Positions 53,925 to 63,031 of a DNA stretch of 64,000 bases are shown one piece after another; within the stretch, counting starts at the first letter, position 1; each line of letters begins with the position of its first letter. The position numbers and the translations under genes are program-made. The stretch is from positions 1-64,000 of the forward strand of contig CAJUOU010000006.1 in assembly GCA_910588545.1 (NCBI GenBank), written 5' to 3'. This stretch comes from an uncultured Christensenellaceae bacterium. Lineage in GTDB: Bacteria; Bacillota; Clostridia; Christensenellales; UBA3700. The notes beneath the pieces were generated by a model that was not told where the DNA came from, ran no database searches, and worked only from the letters and a program-made list of their open reading frames with translations.

Positions 53925-54179
53925 TTAAAATATTTCGTCCTGTTTGATTTTATGTGCGGTAATTATTGTATAACTTGTACGGTTTACAACTATTTTGTCG
54001 CCGTCTAAATAAATATACCAATTTTTACCATGACTTACTATCTTTGCGTTTTTATCTAAAATCTTATTTTTGCAATACTGCACAACATCCACATTGTCCA
54101 AGGACAAATTTTTACTTATCCTATAAACTCCGAGTTCCGTAGTATGCACTTTATCTATATTGTTGATTAACTCATTCAT
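53925..54179 (-). CDS. DUF3781 family protein
   Basis: The 84-residue protein (NNIDKVHTTELGVYRISKNLSLDNVDVVQYCKNKILDKN...) matches the DUF3781 pattern with GKNWYIYLDGDKIVVNRTSYTIITAHK. Function is unknown. It starts 2 bases after the kinase stop, so it is the fourth gene of the fucose operon by transcription. Confidence 0.8.
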   Translation of the reverse strand: MNELINNIDKVHTTELGVYRISKNLSLDNVDVVQYCKNKILDKNAKIVSHGKNWYIYLDGDKIVVNRTSYTIITAHKIKQDEIF

Positions 54180-54181
54180 GT

Positions 54182-55447
54182 TTAAATCTCGCTTTGTCTT
54201 AAGGCATTACCGTAAGTAGCACCCTCACTTTTAGCACAAATAATATCGATTTTCGACAGATTTTTTAATGTTTTTACAAAATATCTGGCTTTTGTAGCAC
54301 CGCCTGTCATTACGATTTTTTCTATCTTTGTACCCGTAACTTGTTGTAAACGGTTTACTGCAACCACTACTCTTTTTGCAAGTGAAAAATACACTGTTTT
54401 TACCAAATCGTAAATATCGCAATCGGATATACCAAGCTGAGTTTTTATATCTCCCGTCATATCATTTTGGGACATTAATTTGTCTACATCAAGTTCGCCA
54501 AGCACAGTCGCTCTGTCTATATGCTCATCAATTTCCTTATAGTTTAAATCGTTTTCCGCAACCACACGTTGCACTACAAACAACCCGTTTATATTGTCAA
54601 GCAAACTTACTTTTCCTCCGTTTATCCGCTCATTGGTGTATTTATTTTCAAAAGCTACTTTATCGCAAACAGGTTTATCCAAAACTTTACCAAAAAGCAA
54701 CCACGAGCCGGATGCCAAAAAGGCGGTTTTGCTATCCAATCCCTCCAAGGCGTAAATAGCAGATGCTGTATCGTGCGTTCCGACAGCAACGACAGGCACA
54801 TTACAAAACTCCCCATACGCTTGTCCGTCAAAAATTATTTGAGGAAGAACCGAACTATCCAAGCCAAGTTTATCAATCAACTCGTAATTCCAATCATCCC
54901 CTGTTATATTTAACAGCCCTGTTGTACTTGCATTGCTACGTTCTGCACGGATATTTCCCGTCAAGTAATAGGCTAAAAGGTCAGCAACCAAAGCAATTTT
55001 TACCTTTTTATCGGCATACCTGCCGTCACATTTATCCGCATATAATTGATATATGGTATTTATCGGGTTTGGATAAATACCGCTTATGCTATATAATTCC
55101 TCTTTAGATATCTCGTTATGCAATTTGTAAAAAGCATTTTCGCCGCGTGCGTCACGATAACAATAGGGCATATCTATCAATTTACCGTCTTCCCCAATAA
55201 CGCCATAATCGACACCCCAAGAACATATACCGATAGACTCTATTTTATCATTTTTTATTGTTTTTTTTATCTGTTCCACAATATTGCCAAACAAATGGTC
55301 AATATCCCACCTGTAATGCCCTGCATTATCCAAAGCCGCACAGTGCGGAAACCTTGCAATTTCAGTCAAAGTTATATTTTGATTTTCTTTTTCCGCAAGC
55401 ATTATCCTTGCACTAGAAGAGCCCAAATCGATTGCCAAATATTTCAT
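54182..55447 (-). CDS. FGGY-family sugar kinase, likely L-fuculokinase (rhamnulokinase-like)
   Basis: The 421-residue kinase has the ATP-binding start YLAIDLGSSSARIML, the substrate-binding ICSWGVDYG and the GTHDTASAIYAL and VMTGGATKARYF segments of the FGGY family. It resembles rhamnulokinases by sequence, but the operon (fucI and class II aldolase) points to L-fuculose as substrate. It lies between the aldolase and DUF3781 genes, with 1-2 bases between genes. Phosphorylates the ketose at C1. Confidence 0.82.
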   Translation of the reverse strand: MKYLAIDLGSSSARIMLAEKENQNITLTEIARFPHCAALDNAGHYRWDIDHLFGNIVEQIKKTIKNDKIESIGICSWGVDYGVIGEDGKLIDMPYCYRDARGENAFYKLHNEISKEELYSISGIYPNPINTIYQLYADKCDGRYADKKVKIALVADLLAYYLTGNIRAERSNASTTGLLNITGDDWNYELIDKLGLDSSVLPQIIFDGQAYGEFCNVPVVAVGTHDTASAIYALEGLDSKTAFLASGSWLLFGKVLDKPVCDKVAFENKYTNERINGGKVSLLDNINGLFVVQRVVAENDLNYKEIDEHIDRATVLGELDVDKLMSQNDMTGDIKTQLGISDCDIYDLVKTVYFSLAKRVVVAVNRLQQVTGTKIEKIVMTGGATKARYFVKTLKNLSKIDIICAKSEGATYGNALRQSEI

Positions 55448-55448
55448 A

Positions 55449-56702
55449 TTACCACCCGTTAAAAGTCCTATCTATCTCTGCGCTTTGCTCGTCATTGATA
55501 GGCGTAATTTGTGCAATATTGCAAGCTGCTATGATAGAACGTGCGGAATAGTCTGTAACTTCCATTCTGTCAAAAGCTTTTGTTAGGTTTTTGCCTATTG
55601 TTATAACACATTCGTTATTTACTATAGCAAGCGGTTTTGTTACACCCATATTAGCCGCAATATCTTGCGCAGTTACACCACACTCTAACTGCACTGCGTT
55701 TTTAAGCATTATGTAACTTTCAGGTATTAATTTTGCATCAAAATATTTATGCGAAACGCTAAAGCCCATAGTAGCATTAGGCATACAAATAAAGCATACT
55801 TTTGCCTCTTTGATTTTATCAAAAATTTGCAATGCGATTTTCAAATAATCCGCATTTGTATCGCAGGTATTGTAAAACTTTCCGTTGCTGTATTTTGCAA
55901 TATCCGAAGCCTGTATATTATGTCTTCCCACACTATCGGGATTAAACAAAATGTCGCCATTATCCATCCTAACACACAATGTGCCCAAAGTTGTAGACAT
56001 TAGTTTTTGATAAAAACTTCTTTTGATAAAGTCTACCATTTGCTTTGCCATTTCGCTTTCTTCTTTTGTGAATTTGCAATTTTGAGAGTCAATCTTCATG
56101 CTGTAATCGCTATGGTTATCGCATTTTTTTACACCGCCCAAAATGCTTGCATTTATCAATGTTGAACACAAATTGTCAAGTGTTTCATATTTTCTATATG
56201 CAATTTCTAAGTCTTTTGCGCCAACTGTTGCGCCGTGATTGTGCATCATTACGCTGTTATATCCTTGGTCGAACTTAGCTTTTACAATATCTCCCAAACT
56301 CAACGAGCCCGGCAAATCATAGACGCTGTCAGCTACTTCCCCCAAAATCTTATAATAGCAAGGGCAAACACTGCTATCAGGTATTTTTCTTGCCGTTGCA
56401 TACGCAACAACACTAGGGGCGTGAGCGTGAACAACCGCCCTTATATCCTCCCTGCATTTGTATATGTTAGAGTGAAAAGGAAGCTCCATTGACGGGGTAT
56501 GTTTTCCCTCGATTTTACCGTCCGATTTTACAGTCATTATATCTTCTTCCTTAAGCGTTCCTTTATCCACCCCCGATGGCGTAATATAGATAGTACCCTC
56601 GTTATCCATACAAGAAATATTACCGCCGCTTGTTGTCGTAAGCCCGTTATAATAAACTCTGTTTATTGTTTCTAGCACACCGATTTTTGTGTTTTTTACC
56701 AT
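55449..56702 (-). CDS. Tandem class II aldolase-domain protein, likely L-fuculose-1-phosphate aldolase
   Basis: The 417-residue protein has two class II aldolase/adducin domains. The first (1-210) is complete: NISCMDNEGTIYITPSGVDKG, VVHAHAPSVVAYA and MMHNHGATV supply the His zinc ligands. The second (about 220-410) keeps the fold (LGTLCVRMDNGDILFNPDS) but lacks the HAHAP and HNHG motifs, reading FICMPNATMGFS instead. It probably cleaves fuculose 1-phosphate to lactaldehyde and dihydroxyacetone phosphate, the second domain being structural. Confidence 0.82.
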   Translation of the reverse strand: MVKNTKIGVLETINRVYYNGLTTTSGGNISCMDNEGTIYITPSGVDKGTLKEEDIMTVKSDGKIEGKHTPSMELPFHSNIYKCREDIRAVVHAHAPSVVAYATARKIPDSSVCPCYYKILGEVADSVYDLPGSLSLGDIVKAKFDQGYNSVMMHNHGATVGAKDLEIAYRKYETLDNLCSTLINASILGGVKKCDNHSDYSMKIDSQNCKFTKEESEMAKQMVDFIKRSFYQKLMSTTLGTLCVRMDNGDILFNPDSVGRHNIQASDIAKYSNGKFYNTCDTNADYLKIALQIFDKIKEAKVCFICMPNATMGFSVSHKYFDAKLIPESYIMLKNAVQLECGVTAQDIAANMGVTKPLAIVNNECVITIGKNLTKAFDRMEVTDYSARSIIAACNIAQITPINDEQSAEIDRTFNGW

Positions 56703-56773
56703 AAATTATCCTCTCTTTTACAAAATACCCTCGATTTTTGATAGGATATTTGCTTTTTAACTAATTTTTTATT

Positions 56774-56804
56774 AAATTTGTGGGCAATAATTGCCCACAA
56801 ATTT
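56774..56804. repeat. Perfect 14-bp hairpin directly after the fucI stop codon
   Basis: AAATTTGTGGGCAA, TAA, and its complement occupy the first 31 bases downstream of fucI. On the minus strand it is followed by A-rich, not T-rich, sequence. An mRNA-stabilising or partial-attenuation element between fucI and the aldolase gene seems more likely than a full terminator. Confidence 0.6.
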
Positions 56805-58568
56805 TTATTTATATAAAGGTCCATAAGTTTTGCAAGCTCTGTAATCGGCAGACTCTAAATCCTTTGTCCCAAAAGCAGTCCAAGTATGCGGTCTGAACAA
56901 TCTATCCTCGCTGACATTATGCATATTTACAGGTATTCTTAACATAGATGCGATAGTAATCAAATCAGCACCTACATGACCATAAGCCAATGCTGCGTGA
57001 TTTGCTCCCCAATTTGCCATTACACTATAAACATCTTTAAATGCACCCTCTCCTGTTAAGTTTGGTACAAACCAAGTTGAAGGCCAAGTTTTGTCTGTCC
57101 TGTTTTGCAAAATAGTATCTACTTCATCAGGTATAACAGCTGTATATCCCTCCGCAATTTGAAGTACGGGACCCAAACCGTCAATCATATTTATTCTTAC
57201 TGCAGTTACAGGCATTTCCGCTATTGTCTTAAAGTTGGAGCTAAATCCGCCTCCTCTAAAATAGTCAAGGTTTGCTTGTGACCATGTAACATTATCCATA
57301 GTGGCTTTTATATCTTCCTTAGTAATCTTCCACCACTCTTTCATACATGCGTTGCCATTCTCATCCTTGCAAGCACCAATACCATCAAGTGCTGCTGCAC
57401 CACTGTTAATCATGTGAATAAATCCGTTTTTAGCAAGTCCGTCAGGTGTCCAACCCGTAACGCGTTTAACTGCATCCGGAGACCAATATGTACGTACATC
57501 TGCAAAAATGCTTGCACGGTTGGTAATAAGCTTGTTAATAAGCATTGACATACCATTTAAAGTGTCATTTTCCGTTGCCAAAATAAACGGCTCTTTTTTA
57601 CCACGCCAATCAAATGAGGTGTTCATTATAGCTTCCATAAAATCGCCGTTTGGCAATCTGTCAATCCATTGTCTTTGACCTTGGAAACCACCTGCAATGG
57701 CATTTCTTCCATTTGCCTCTTCAGGGAATCCCATTTCCTTAAGTTTAGGGTTGCCAAACATAATATCGTTAACGATAACCGTCATTTTTGCAATATACTC
57801 CCACAACTTGTCTTTTGTCATTACTATCCTAGGTTTGTTGTAGTCATTGATATCTATACCCTCTTTGCAGTTTGCTTTTATCCAGCTTAAAGCTTTTTCA
57901 TACTCTTTTTCGTCATAAATGCCAAGATTGATACGTCTGTCTATTTCCACCATATCAACCCACTCGCTACGAATACCAAAGTATTGTTGCATTAAGTTTC
58001 CGTCCAAGAAAGAGCCCGCAATACCCATAGATACAGCACCCAATCCTACATAAGTTTTGTTTTTCATTTGTCCGACTGCAATAGCACACTTTGCAAAAGA
58101 CAAAATCTTTTGTTTTACATCCTCAGGGATAACAGTGTCGCCAAGGTCTTGAACATCCTTACCGTAAATAGAAAATATCGGTAAACCTCTTTGCGCACTT
58201 GCTGCAACTGCACAAGCCAAAAATACCGCACCCGGTCTTTCCGTACCATTAAAACCCCAAACTGCCTTTATAGTATTTGGATTGATATCTATAACTTCCG
58301 TACCATAGCACCAACAAGGTGTAACAGTAAGAGTCGCAACTACATTTTCGGTAGCAAATTGCTCCTCGCATTTGCAAGCCTCTGCCGAGCCGCCAATGGT
58401 TGTGTTTGAAATTACGCACTCAACAGGAGTACCATCACTATAAAAGCAGTTACTTTCGATAAGCGCTTTAGCCGATTTTGCCATATTCATTGTTTGTTCT
58501 TCCAGACTCTCACGAATGCCACCGCATCTTCCGTCAATAACAGGTCTGATACCAATTTTACATTTCAT
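56805..58568 (-). CDS. fucI: L-fucose isomerase FucI
   Basis: The 587-residue enzyme isomerises L-fucose to L-fuculose. Family markers: IGIRPVIDGRCGGIRESLEEQTMNMA at the start, VWGFNGTERPGAVFLACAVAA, and metal-site TENDTLNGMSML. The length is that of FucI (about 590). The start at 58568 has GGAG eight bases upstream; a frame extension to 58646 runs through the promoter. It is the first gene of the operon, behind a promoter and a 26-bp near-palindrome at the start site. Confidence 0.96.
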   Translation of the reverse strand: MKCKIGIRPVIDGRCGGIRESLEEQTMNMAKSAKALIESNCFYSDGTPVECVISNTTIGGSAEACKCEEQFATENVVATLTVTPCWCYGTEVIDINPNTIKAVWGFNGTERPGAVFLACAVAASAQRGLPIFSIYGKDVQDLGDTVIPEDVKQKILSFAKCAIAVGQMKNKTYVGLGAVSMGIAGSFLDGNLMQQYFGIRSEWVDMVEIDRRINLGIYDEKEYEKALSWIKANCKEGIDINDYNKPRIVMTKDKLWEYIAKMTVIVNDIMFGNPKLKEMGFPEEANGRNAIAGGFQGQRQWIDRLPNGDFMEAIMNTSFDWRGKKEPFILATENDTLNGMSMLINKLITNRASIFADVRTYWSPDAVKRVTGWTPDGLAKNGFIHMINSGAAALDGIGACKDENGNACMKEWWKITKEDIKATMDNVTWSQANLDYFRGGGFSSNFKTIAEMPVTAVRINMIDGLGPVLQIAEGYTAVIPDEVDTILQNRTDKTWPSTWFVPNLTGEGAFKDVYSVMANWGANHAALAYGHVGADLITIASMLRIPVNMHNVSEDRLFRPHTWTAFGTKDLESADYRACKTYGPLYK

Positions 58569-58580
58569 TTTAATTTCTCC

Positions 58581-58616
58581 AAAAAAATATAATGTGCAAC
58601 TATATAGCTGCACATT
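58581..58616 (-). promoter_or_regulatory. Near-palindrome at the fucI transcription start, possible operator and terminator
   Basis: On the minus strand AATGTGCA, ten bases with an inner CTATATAG, then TGCACATT: 24 of 26 bases are symmetric. It lies 2 bases past the -10 box, where a LacI-type repressor could bind. It is followed by ATATTTTTTT, so as RNA it would also be an intrinsic terminator, serving the upstream phosphoesterase gene or attenuating fucI. Confidence 0.6.
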
Positions 58617-58617
58617 T

Positions 58618-58646
58618 ATTGTAACACTAAAAAATAAAAAACACAA
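58618..58646 (-). promoter_or_regulatory. Promoter of the fucose operon
   Basis: On the minus strand TTGTGT (58641-58646), 17 bases, TACAAT (58618-58623). Hexamers are identical to those of the ACT-PFL promoter. Confidence 0.65.
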
Positions 58647-58713
58647 TACTTAATTTTAAAATTTTTATATAAAATTATGATTTTTAATATAAAGTCAACT
58701 GATTATCGAATAG

Positions 58714-61700
58714 TTATTCCGATTCATCTATAGTAGATAAAGTTTGTTCATTATCTTGTTTGCATTTTTCTATTTTTCTTTTGTGATTTCTTAACAAAAA
58801 GATAACCAAAATTATCATTCCTACCCCGATAACGACTGCAGTTACTATGGTAACAATTATCCATATCGAATTGTTATTAAACATTTTTAATTGGTCTATC
58901 CTATCGTTATTTATATCATATTGATATGAATAGAAAGATATATTTTGTCCATCAAATACTATCCTGCCGAAAGTAGGATTTTTTAGTTTAGGCGAGTGGA
59001 ACATTTTACCTTTGTTGATAAAGTCATCGGTGTTCATATTAAAATCGTAAAACTTATCGCCCGAAGTTCCCATAGTTACATATAATACACCGCCGTTATT
59101 GTTGTTTATAGGTGCACCTTGTTTGTAAACAGGCGTATCTGTTTTTTTACCCTCGCTGTCCAAAAAGAAACTTTCGCTATAAATATGGTCATGACCTTGC
59201 AATACGATTTCCACTTTATTGTCGCTGAATAGTTTACTCAAATGCTTACGCATATTAACAATGTCGGTATCATTTTGATGAGGGCCTGCGGAATAAATTC
59301 CTTTGTGCATTCCTACTACAACTAAATTATCTTTATTTGCCTCTAAATCCTGCCTTAGCCAATCGATTTGCTCTAAATTCATATTGTTTGTATCAAGTAC
59401 AACAAAATGCACACCTTTATAATCAAATGAATAATAGTTGTTTTTACCCTCAAAGTTATAGTGCAAATCAAGTGCTTGGTATTTTGACATTACCACATCG
59501 CTTTGAGACGGCACATAATCTTGCGGTGCGACAAACTCTGCTACATCGTGATTGCCAGGAGCAATTACTTGTGGCAAACTGCCAAAAATTTTACCGTTGC
59601 AATCCAAATAATTTTGCCATTGGCTCAAATTTCTTCCGTCATCCACTATGTCGCCCAAATTAAACATAAAATCATAGCCGAACTTGGATGCAGTTAAAGA
59701 TGCTTTTATCAATTTAGAACTGTTTTCATACGAATTTTTGGTCATAGCCTGCATATCTGTTGTTATCAATATTTCAAATGGTGTTTTTTCCGCAATATCT
59801 GCAGTCTTAAATGTATAAATTTCACTCCAATACCAATTATCGATATCTCCGATTCTGTAAGTATAAACCGTGTTAGCTTTAAGTCCCGTTAAATTTATTT
59901 GATGCCTTGCAATTTCCTTGGTAGTATATGTGGACACAATTCCCAATTCCGCAAGCGGAAAATCTACCGCATAAATTTGCGTTTTACCTTTTAGCAAACT
60001 GATAGGACTTGTTCCGTCAATAAACGCCTGTCTATCCCCCTCGCAAATTTGCAAATCGGTTGCTGTTATGCTTTTGTCCGTAAACCATACGATATTTCTA
60101 TCTGCATAAACATTTTTGCCCAATGTCATAGTAATCATTGACGGCAACCTACCATCCGTTATACTTGCAGGTCTTTTGTTTCCGTTTGCATAGTGCGAGT
60201 GCTCGTCATTTTCCGAATAAACGACCCTGCTTTCTATCCCCGCTATTCCATCATACGAAACATCTGTAACCAACGAATAGACTACATCGCTCAAGTTACG
60301 ACCTATACCTTTTGCAATGCTATCCGACAAAATATAAGTCAACTTATCATCTATCATATTGCTTGTAGAGTCATCGGTTTTTAAAAGTTTTGTCAACAAT
60401 TTATCCAAATTGAAGTTATCAAGTCTTATTGGAGTTAGCAAAGCATTTATGTTGCTTATCTTATCCGCACTCAAGCCGACTGTCAAATCGTAATTTGCGG
60501 AAAGCACAGCTTTTATTAACTTGGATACTCCGTTGTTACTATCATTGATTTTTTCAACCAAATCGGCAACGAATTTACCCGATTGCATCCATTCGATAGC
60601 ATTTTTAAGTCTGTCATTTGCAGGCAAATAAATACCCTCGCCACCTTTTAAATGCGTTGTATAACTATCAACAAACAAATCTTGCAAAGTATAGTTGCTT
60701 TCTATCTCCATATTTATTACACTTTGTGCAAAGTTGTACAAATACGCCCTAAGTTTATCATTTGGCCCTTGCAAAAACTCTTTGTCACCCGTATAAATGT
60801 AGTCTTTTAGTGTTTCGCTTTGAATTTTATCGTACAAATTAAGCAATACAGCTTTTATACTGTCCTTGTCTATTACATTTTTAATGAAATTGTACTTAGT
60901 AAGACTTTTTTCTATATATCCGTACAAAAGATTCGCAAAATTATCTCTGTCAATCATTTGAATGGTGCTGTTCAAAACATTGTCCAACATATCAACATAC
61001 AACCTTTCATTAATGTAAGTTGCCATATCTTTTACTGTTCCGTCAATGCCGATGCCCGTGATGAAAGAAATGTCTTGATTTTTCACCAAATAACCATCTT
61101 TAAGAAGTAAAGACAAATCAACATCCATTATAGTACAAAGTTTTTGTTTTAAATCACTTGCTCCGTCCGATAAAAATGATATATTTGTCTCTCTATATTG
61201 AGCACCATAACCTACAGGAGAGCCTGTTTCCAAATCGTAAAGATTATATCCGTCATAGTTGCAGTAGCTTGCAATATCATTGGCATGCATGTGTCCGCTG
61301 AAATTGTATTTTACACCTACTTGTACCAGATAGTCCCTTACTTGTTCCCAATTACTGAACAAATAGTCTTTTGACCATTTTTCTTGCATTGTAAAGTGCT
61401 GCAAAACATTATGATGAGTCAAAGACATAATATTGCCTGTTAAGCTATCTTTTTTTATACTTTCAAGCCAAGTAAATACGCTTGAGTTTACCTTTCCACC
61501 TATTTCGCCCTTAACAACTCCGTCAATCGCTACAAAAGTATTGCCGTCCGCACAATTTGCGACATAGGATAAATCGCCGTCGCCAAGTTCTTGATTCCAA
61601 TCGTTCATTGACATATACGAAAACTTGATGTTTTTGGCATTTGTAGATGGTACATATCTGCTTTCCGTCTCATACGGCAAATATTTTAAATTGACATTAT

Positions 61701-62334
61701 CAAACTCGTCATTTGCATAATACTCGGCAGCCTCGCCGAATGACATATCTGGATATCCCAACCCTGCAAAGATTTTTGCAAAATCGTTTCTGTTAACACC
61801 CTCGATAGGAGCTCCTTTTAATGTACTGTAATCAGTTGCATTTTTATTTGAAATATCATGATTGCCCGGTATTACGAAAATTTGGAAATTTTCCTTCCCT
61901 TTTGCTCTTATTTTGTTTTGTAAACTTCTAAGTGCGTTAGCAATATCTATAAGTGCTACTCTTTCGCCGTCACTGCTAAGGTCACCCGTCACAACCAAAT
62001 AATCGGGTAAACTGTTTTTCTTGCCTAATGTTTCGTTATCTCCCGCTATATCTGAAAAAAGTTTTTTAAGCACACTACTGCTTTCTGCAATCAATTTGCT
62101 CTCAAGTTTACTTTTGCTTACCATTGCGGAGTTATAGTAATCCTCATTTTTTTGTTTATAACACAAATAAGTCGGATAGTAATGCAAATCGGTTATATGA
62201 ACAACTTTAATATCTTTAGCAGCGTTTTCCTCGGCAATAGCAATGCCGAAACAGCTGAAAATCAAGCATAGCAACACGACAGCTATTAAGGCTATAGTCA
62301 TTGTTGATTTATATGTCAACCTAAAATTTTTCAT
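58714..62334 (-). CDS. Large surface protein with two metallophosphoesterase domains
   Basis: The 1206-residue protein starts at 62334 (GGGAG five bases before). It has a signal peptide, then a complete calcineurin-like phosphoesterase domain (VVHITDLHYYPT, VVTGDLSSDGE, IPGNHDI, SLTHHNVL, NFSGHMHAND) to about 390. A long helical middle follows, then a beta-sandwich as in purple acid phosphatases (about 730-840). A second phosphoesterase domain comes next (ITTDMQAM, NLGDIVDDGR, APGNHDV, GMHKGIY, LQGHDHIYS). Near the C-terminus is one membrane helix (IWIIVTIVTAVVIGVGMIILVIFLL). It is membrane-anchored and extracellular; the substrate is unknown. Confidence 0.88.
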   Translation of the reverse strand: MKNFRLTYKSTMTIALIAVVLLCLIFSCFGIAIAEENAAKDIKVVHITDLHYYPTYLCYKQKNEDYYNSAMVSKSKLESKLIAESSSVLKKLFSDIAGDNETLGKKNSLPDYLVVTGDLSSDGERVALIDIANALRSLQNKIRAKGKENFQIFVIPGNHDISNKNATDYSTLKGAPIEGVNRNDFAKIFAGLGYPDMSFGEAAEYYANDEFDNVNLKYLPYETESRYVPSTNAKNIKFSYMSMNDWNQELGDGDLSYVANCADGNTFVAIDGVVKGEIGGKVNSSVFTWLESIKKDSLTGNIMSLTHHNVLQHFTMQEKWSKDYLFSNWEQVRDYLVQVGVKYNFSGHMHANDIASYCNYDGYNLYDLETGSPVGYGAQYRETNISFLSDGASDLKQKLCTIMDVDLSLLLKDGYLVKNQDISFITGIGIDGTVKDMATYINERLYVDMLDNVLNSTIQMIDRDNFANLLYGYIEKSLTKYNFIKNVIDKDSIKAVLLNLYDKIQSETLKDYIYTGDKEFLQGPNDKLRAYLYNFAQSVINMEIESNYTLQDLFVDSYTTHLKGGEGIYLPANDRLKNAIEWMQSGKFVADLVEKINDSNNGVSKLIKAVLSANYDLTVGLSADKISNINALLTPIRLDNFNLDKLLTKLLKTDDSTSNMIDDKLTYILSDSIAKGIGRNLSDVVYSLVTDVSYDGIAGIESRVVYSENDEHSHYANGNKRPASITDGRLPSMITMTLGKNVYADRNIVWFTDKSITATDLQICEGDRQAFIDGTSPISLLKGKTQIYAVDFPLAELGIVSTYTTKEIARHQINLTGLKANTVYTYRIGDIDNWYWSEIYTFKTADIAEKTPFEILITTDMQAMTKNSYENSSKLIKASLTASKFGYDFMFNLGDIVDDGRNLSQWQNYLDCNGKIFGSLPQVIAPGNHDVAEFVAPQDYVPSQSDVVMSKYQALDLHYNFEGKNNYYSFDYKGVHFVVLDTNNMNLEQIDWLRQDLEANKDNLVVVGMHKGIYSAGPHQNDTDIVNMRKHLSKLFSDNKVEIVLQGHDHIYSESFFLDSEGKKTDTPVYKQGAPINNNNGGVLYVTMGTSGDKFYDFNMNTDDFINKGKMFHSPKLKNPTFGRIVFDGQNISFYSYQYDINNDRIDQLKMFNNNSIWIIVTIVTAVVIGVGMIILVIFLLRNHKRKIEKCKQDNEQTLSTIDESE

Positions 62335-62366
62335 ATACACTCCCGACAAAAATATTATGTAATTTT

Positions 62367-62372
62367 ATTATA
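62367..62372 (-). promoter_or_regulatory. Extended -10 element of the phosphoesterase gene
   Basis: On the minus strand TGCTATAAT, 33 bases upstream of the start codon; a -35 box is not clear. Confidence 0.45.
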
Positions 62373-62478
62373 GCACAAATATTGTGTTTTGTACTAGCAA
62401 ATTATGGCAAATGTTAAATTTTCACATTTATAGCATAATTGTCTTGATTTTTTACAAATAAACTACCAAAAATCGGGG

Positions 62479-62778
62479 TTAATCGTTAAAAATATCGTAA
62501 TTTAAGGGATTATAGGGGACTAAAATTTTTTCCTCTTTAGTCCTTTTCATAATATACCATAAGTTTTCATAACGGTCAAAATATATTTTTCTTCTTTTTC
62601 CGCAAATCAAACAACTATACTCCAAAGCAACCCCAAAACTGCCTTTTGGCGTTGCCAAACTTTTGTTATATACCTTATCTATCAAATAAATTTTATCCCC
62701 GAAATTGACTTTTAAAGGGCGTATTTCCCCTTTTTCGGTAAAACGAACAATAACTTCGATAGGAATTTTCTCCTGCAT
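62479..62778 (-). CDS. Small zinc-finger-like protein, unknown
   Basis: The 99-residue soluble protein (MQEKIPIEVIVRFTEKGEIRPLKVNFGDKIYLIDK...) has a beta-rich N-terminal half, one CLICGK (CX2C) in the middle, and FDRYENLWYIMKR towards the end. AAGGGGAAGAT precedes the ATG. It recalls small conserved Firmicutes proteins but I do not recognise the family. Function unknown. Confidence 0.7.
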   Translation of the reverse strand: MQEKIPIEVIVRFTEKGEIRPLKVNFGDKIYLIDKVYNKSLATPKGSFGVALEYSCLICGKRRKIYFDRYENLWYIMKRTKEEKILVPYNPLNYDIFND

Positions 62779-62985
62779 ATCTTCCCCTTGTTATTGTTAG
62801 TTTACTCATTTTATCGGTTATTAATATTTAAAATTTTGGTATTTTTTTCATGCAACTTGACAAATAGCATATACTGTAATCCCAATAAAATTTATTCGCC
62901 ATTTTAATACTTCTTAATGCCAATTAGTAGTTTTTTAAGTTTATTAATAATAGTATTATCTATTACTTTATTCTCAATTTTAAGC

Positions 62986-63017
62986 ACAAAAAAACAACCG
63001 ACACAGTCGGCTGTTTT
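62986..63017 (-). terminator. Terminator of the sialidase gene
   Basis: A 12-bp stem (AAAACAGCCGAC with one G-U pair) and 3-base loop, then TTTTT on the minus strand. Confidence 0.82.
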
Positions 63018-63031
63018 GCTATTATAAATTA

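Noticed and set aside
54182..55447. Naming the kinase rhaB and the operon rhamnose
   Set aside because: The sequence is close to rhamnulokinases, but the first gene is clearly L-fucose isomerase and no rhamnose isomerase (RhaA) is present, so fuculokinase is the better context-based call.
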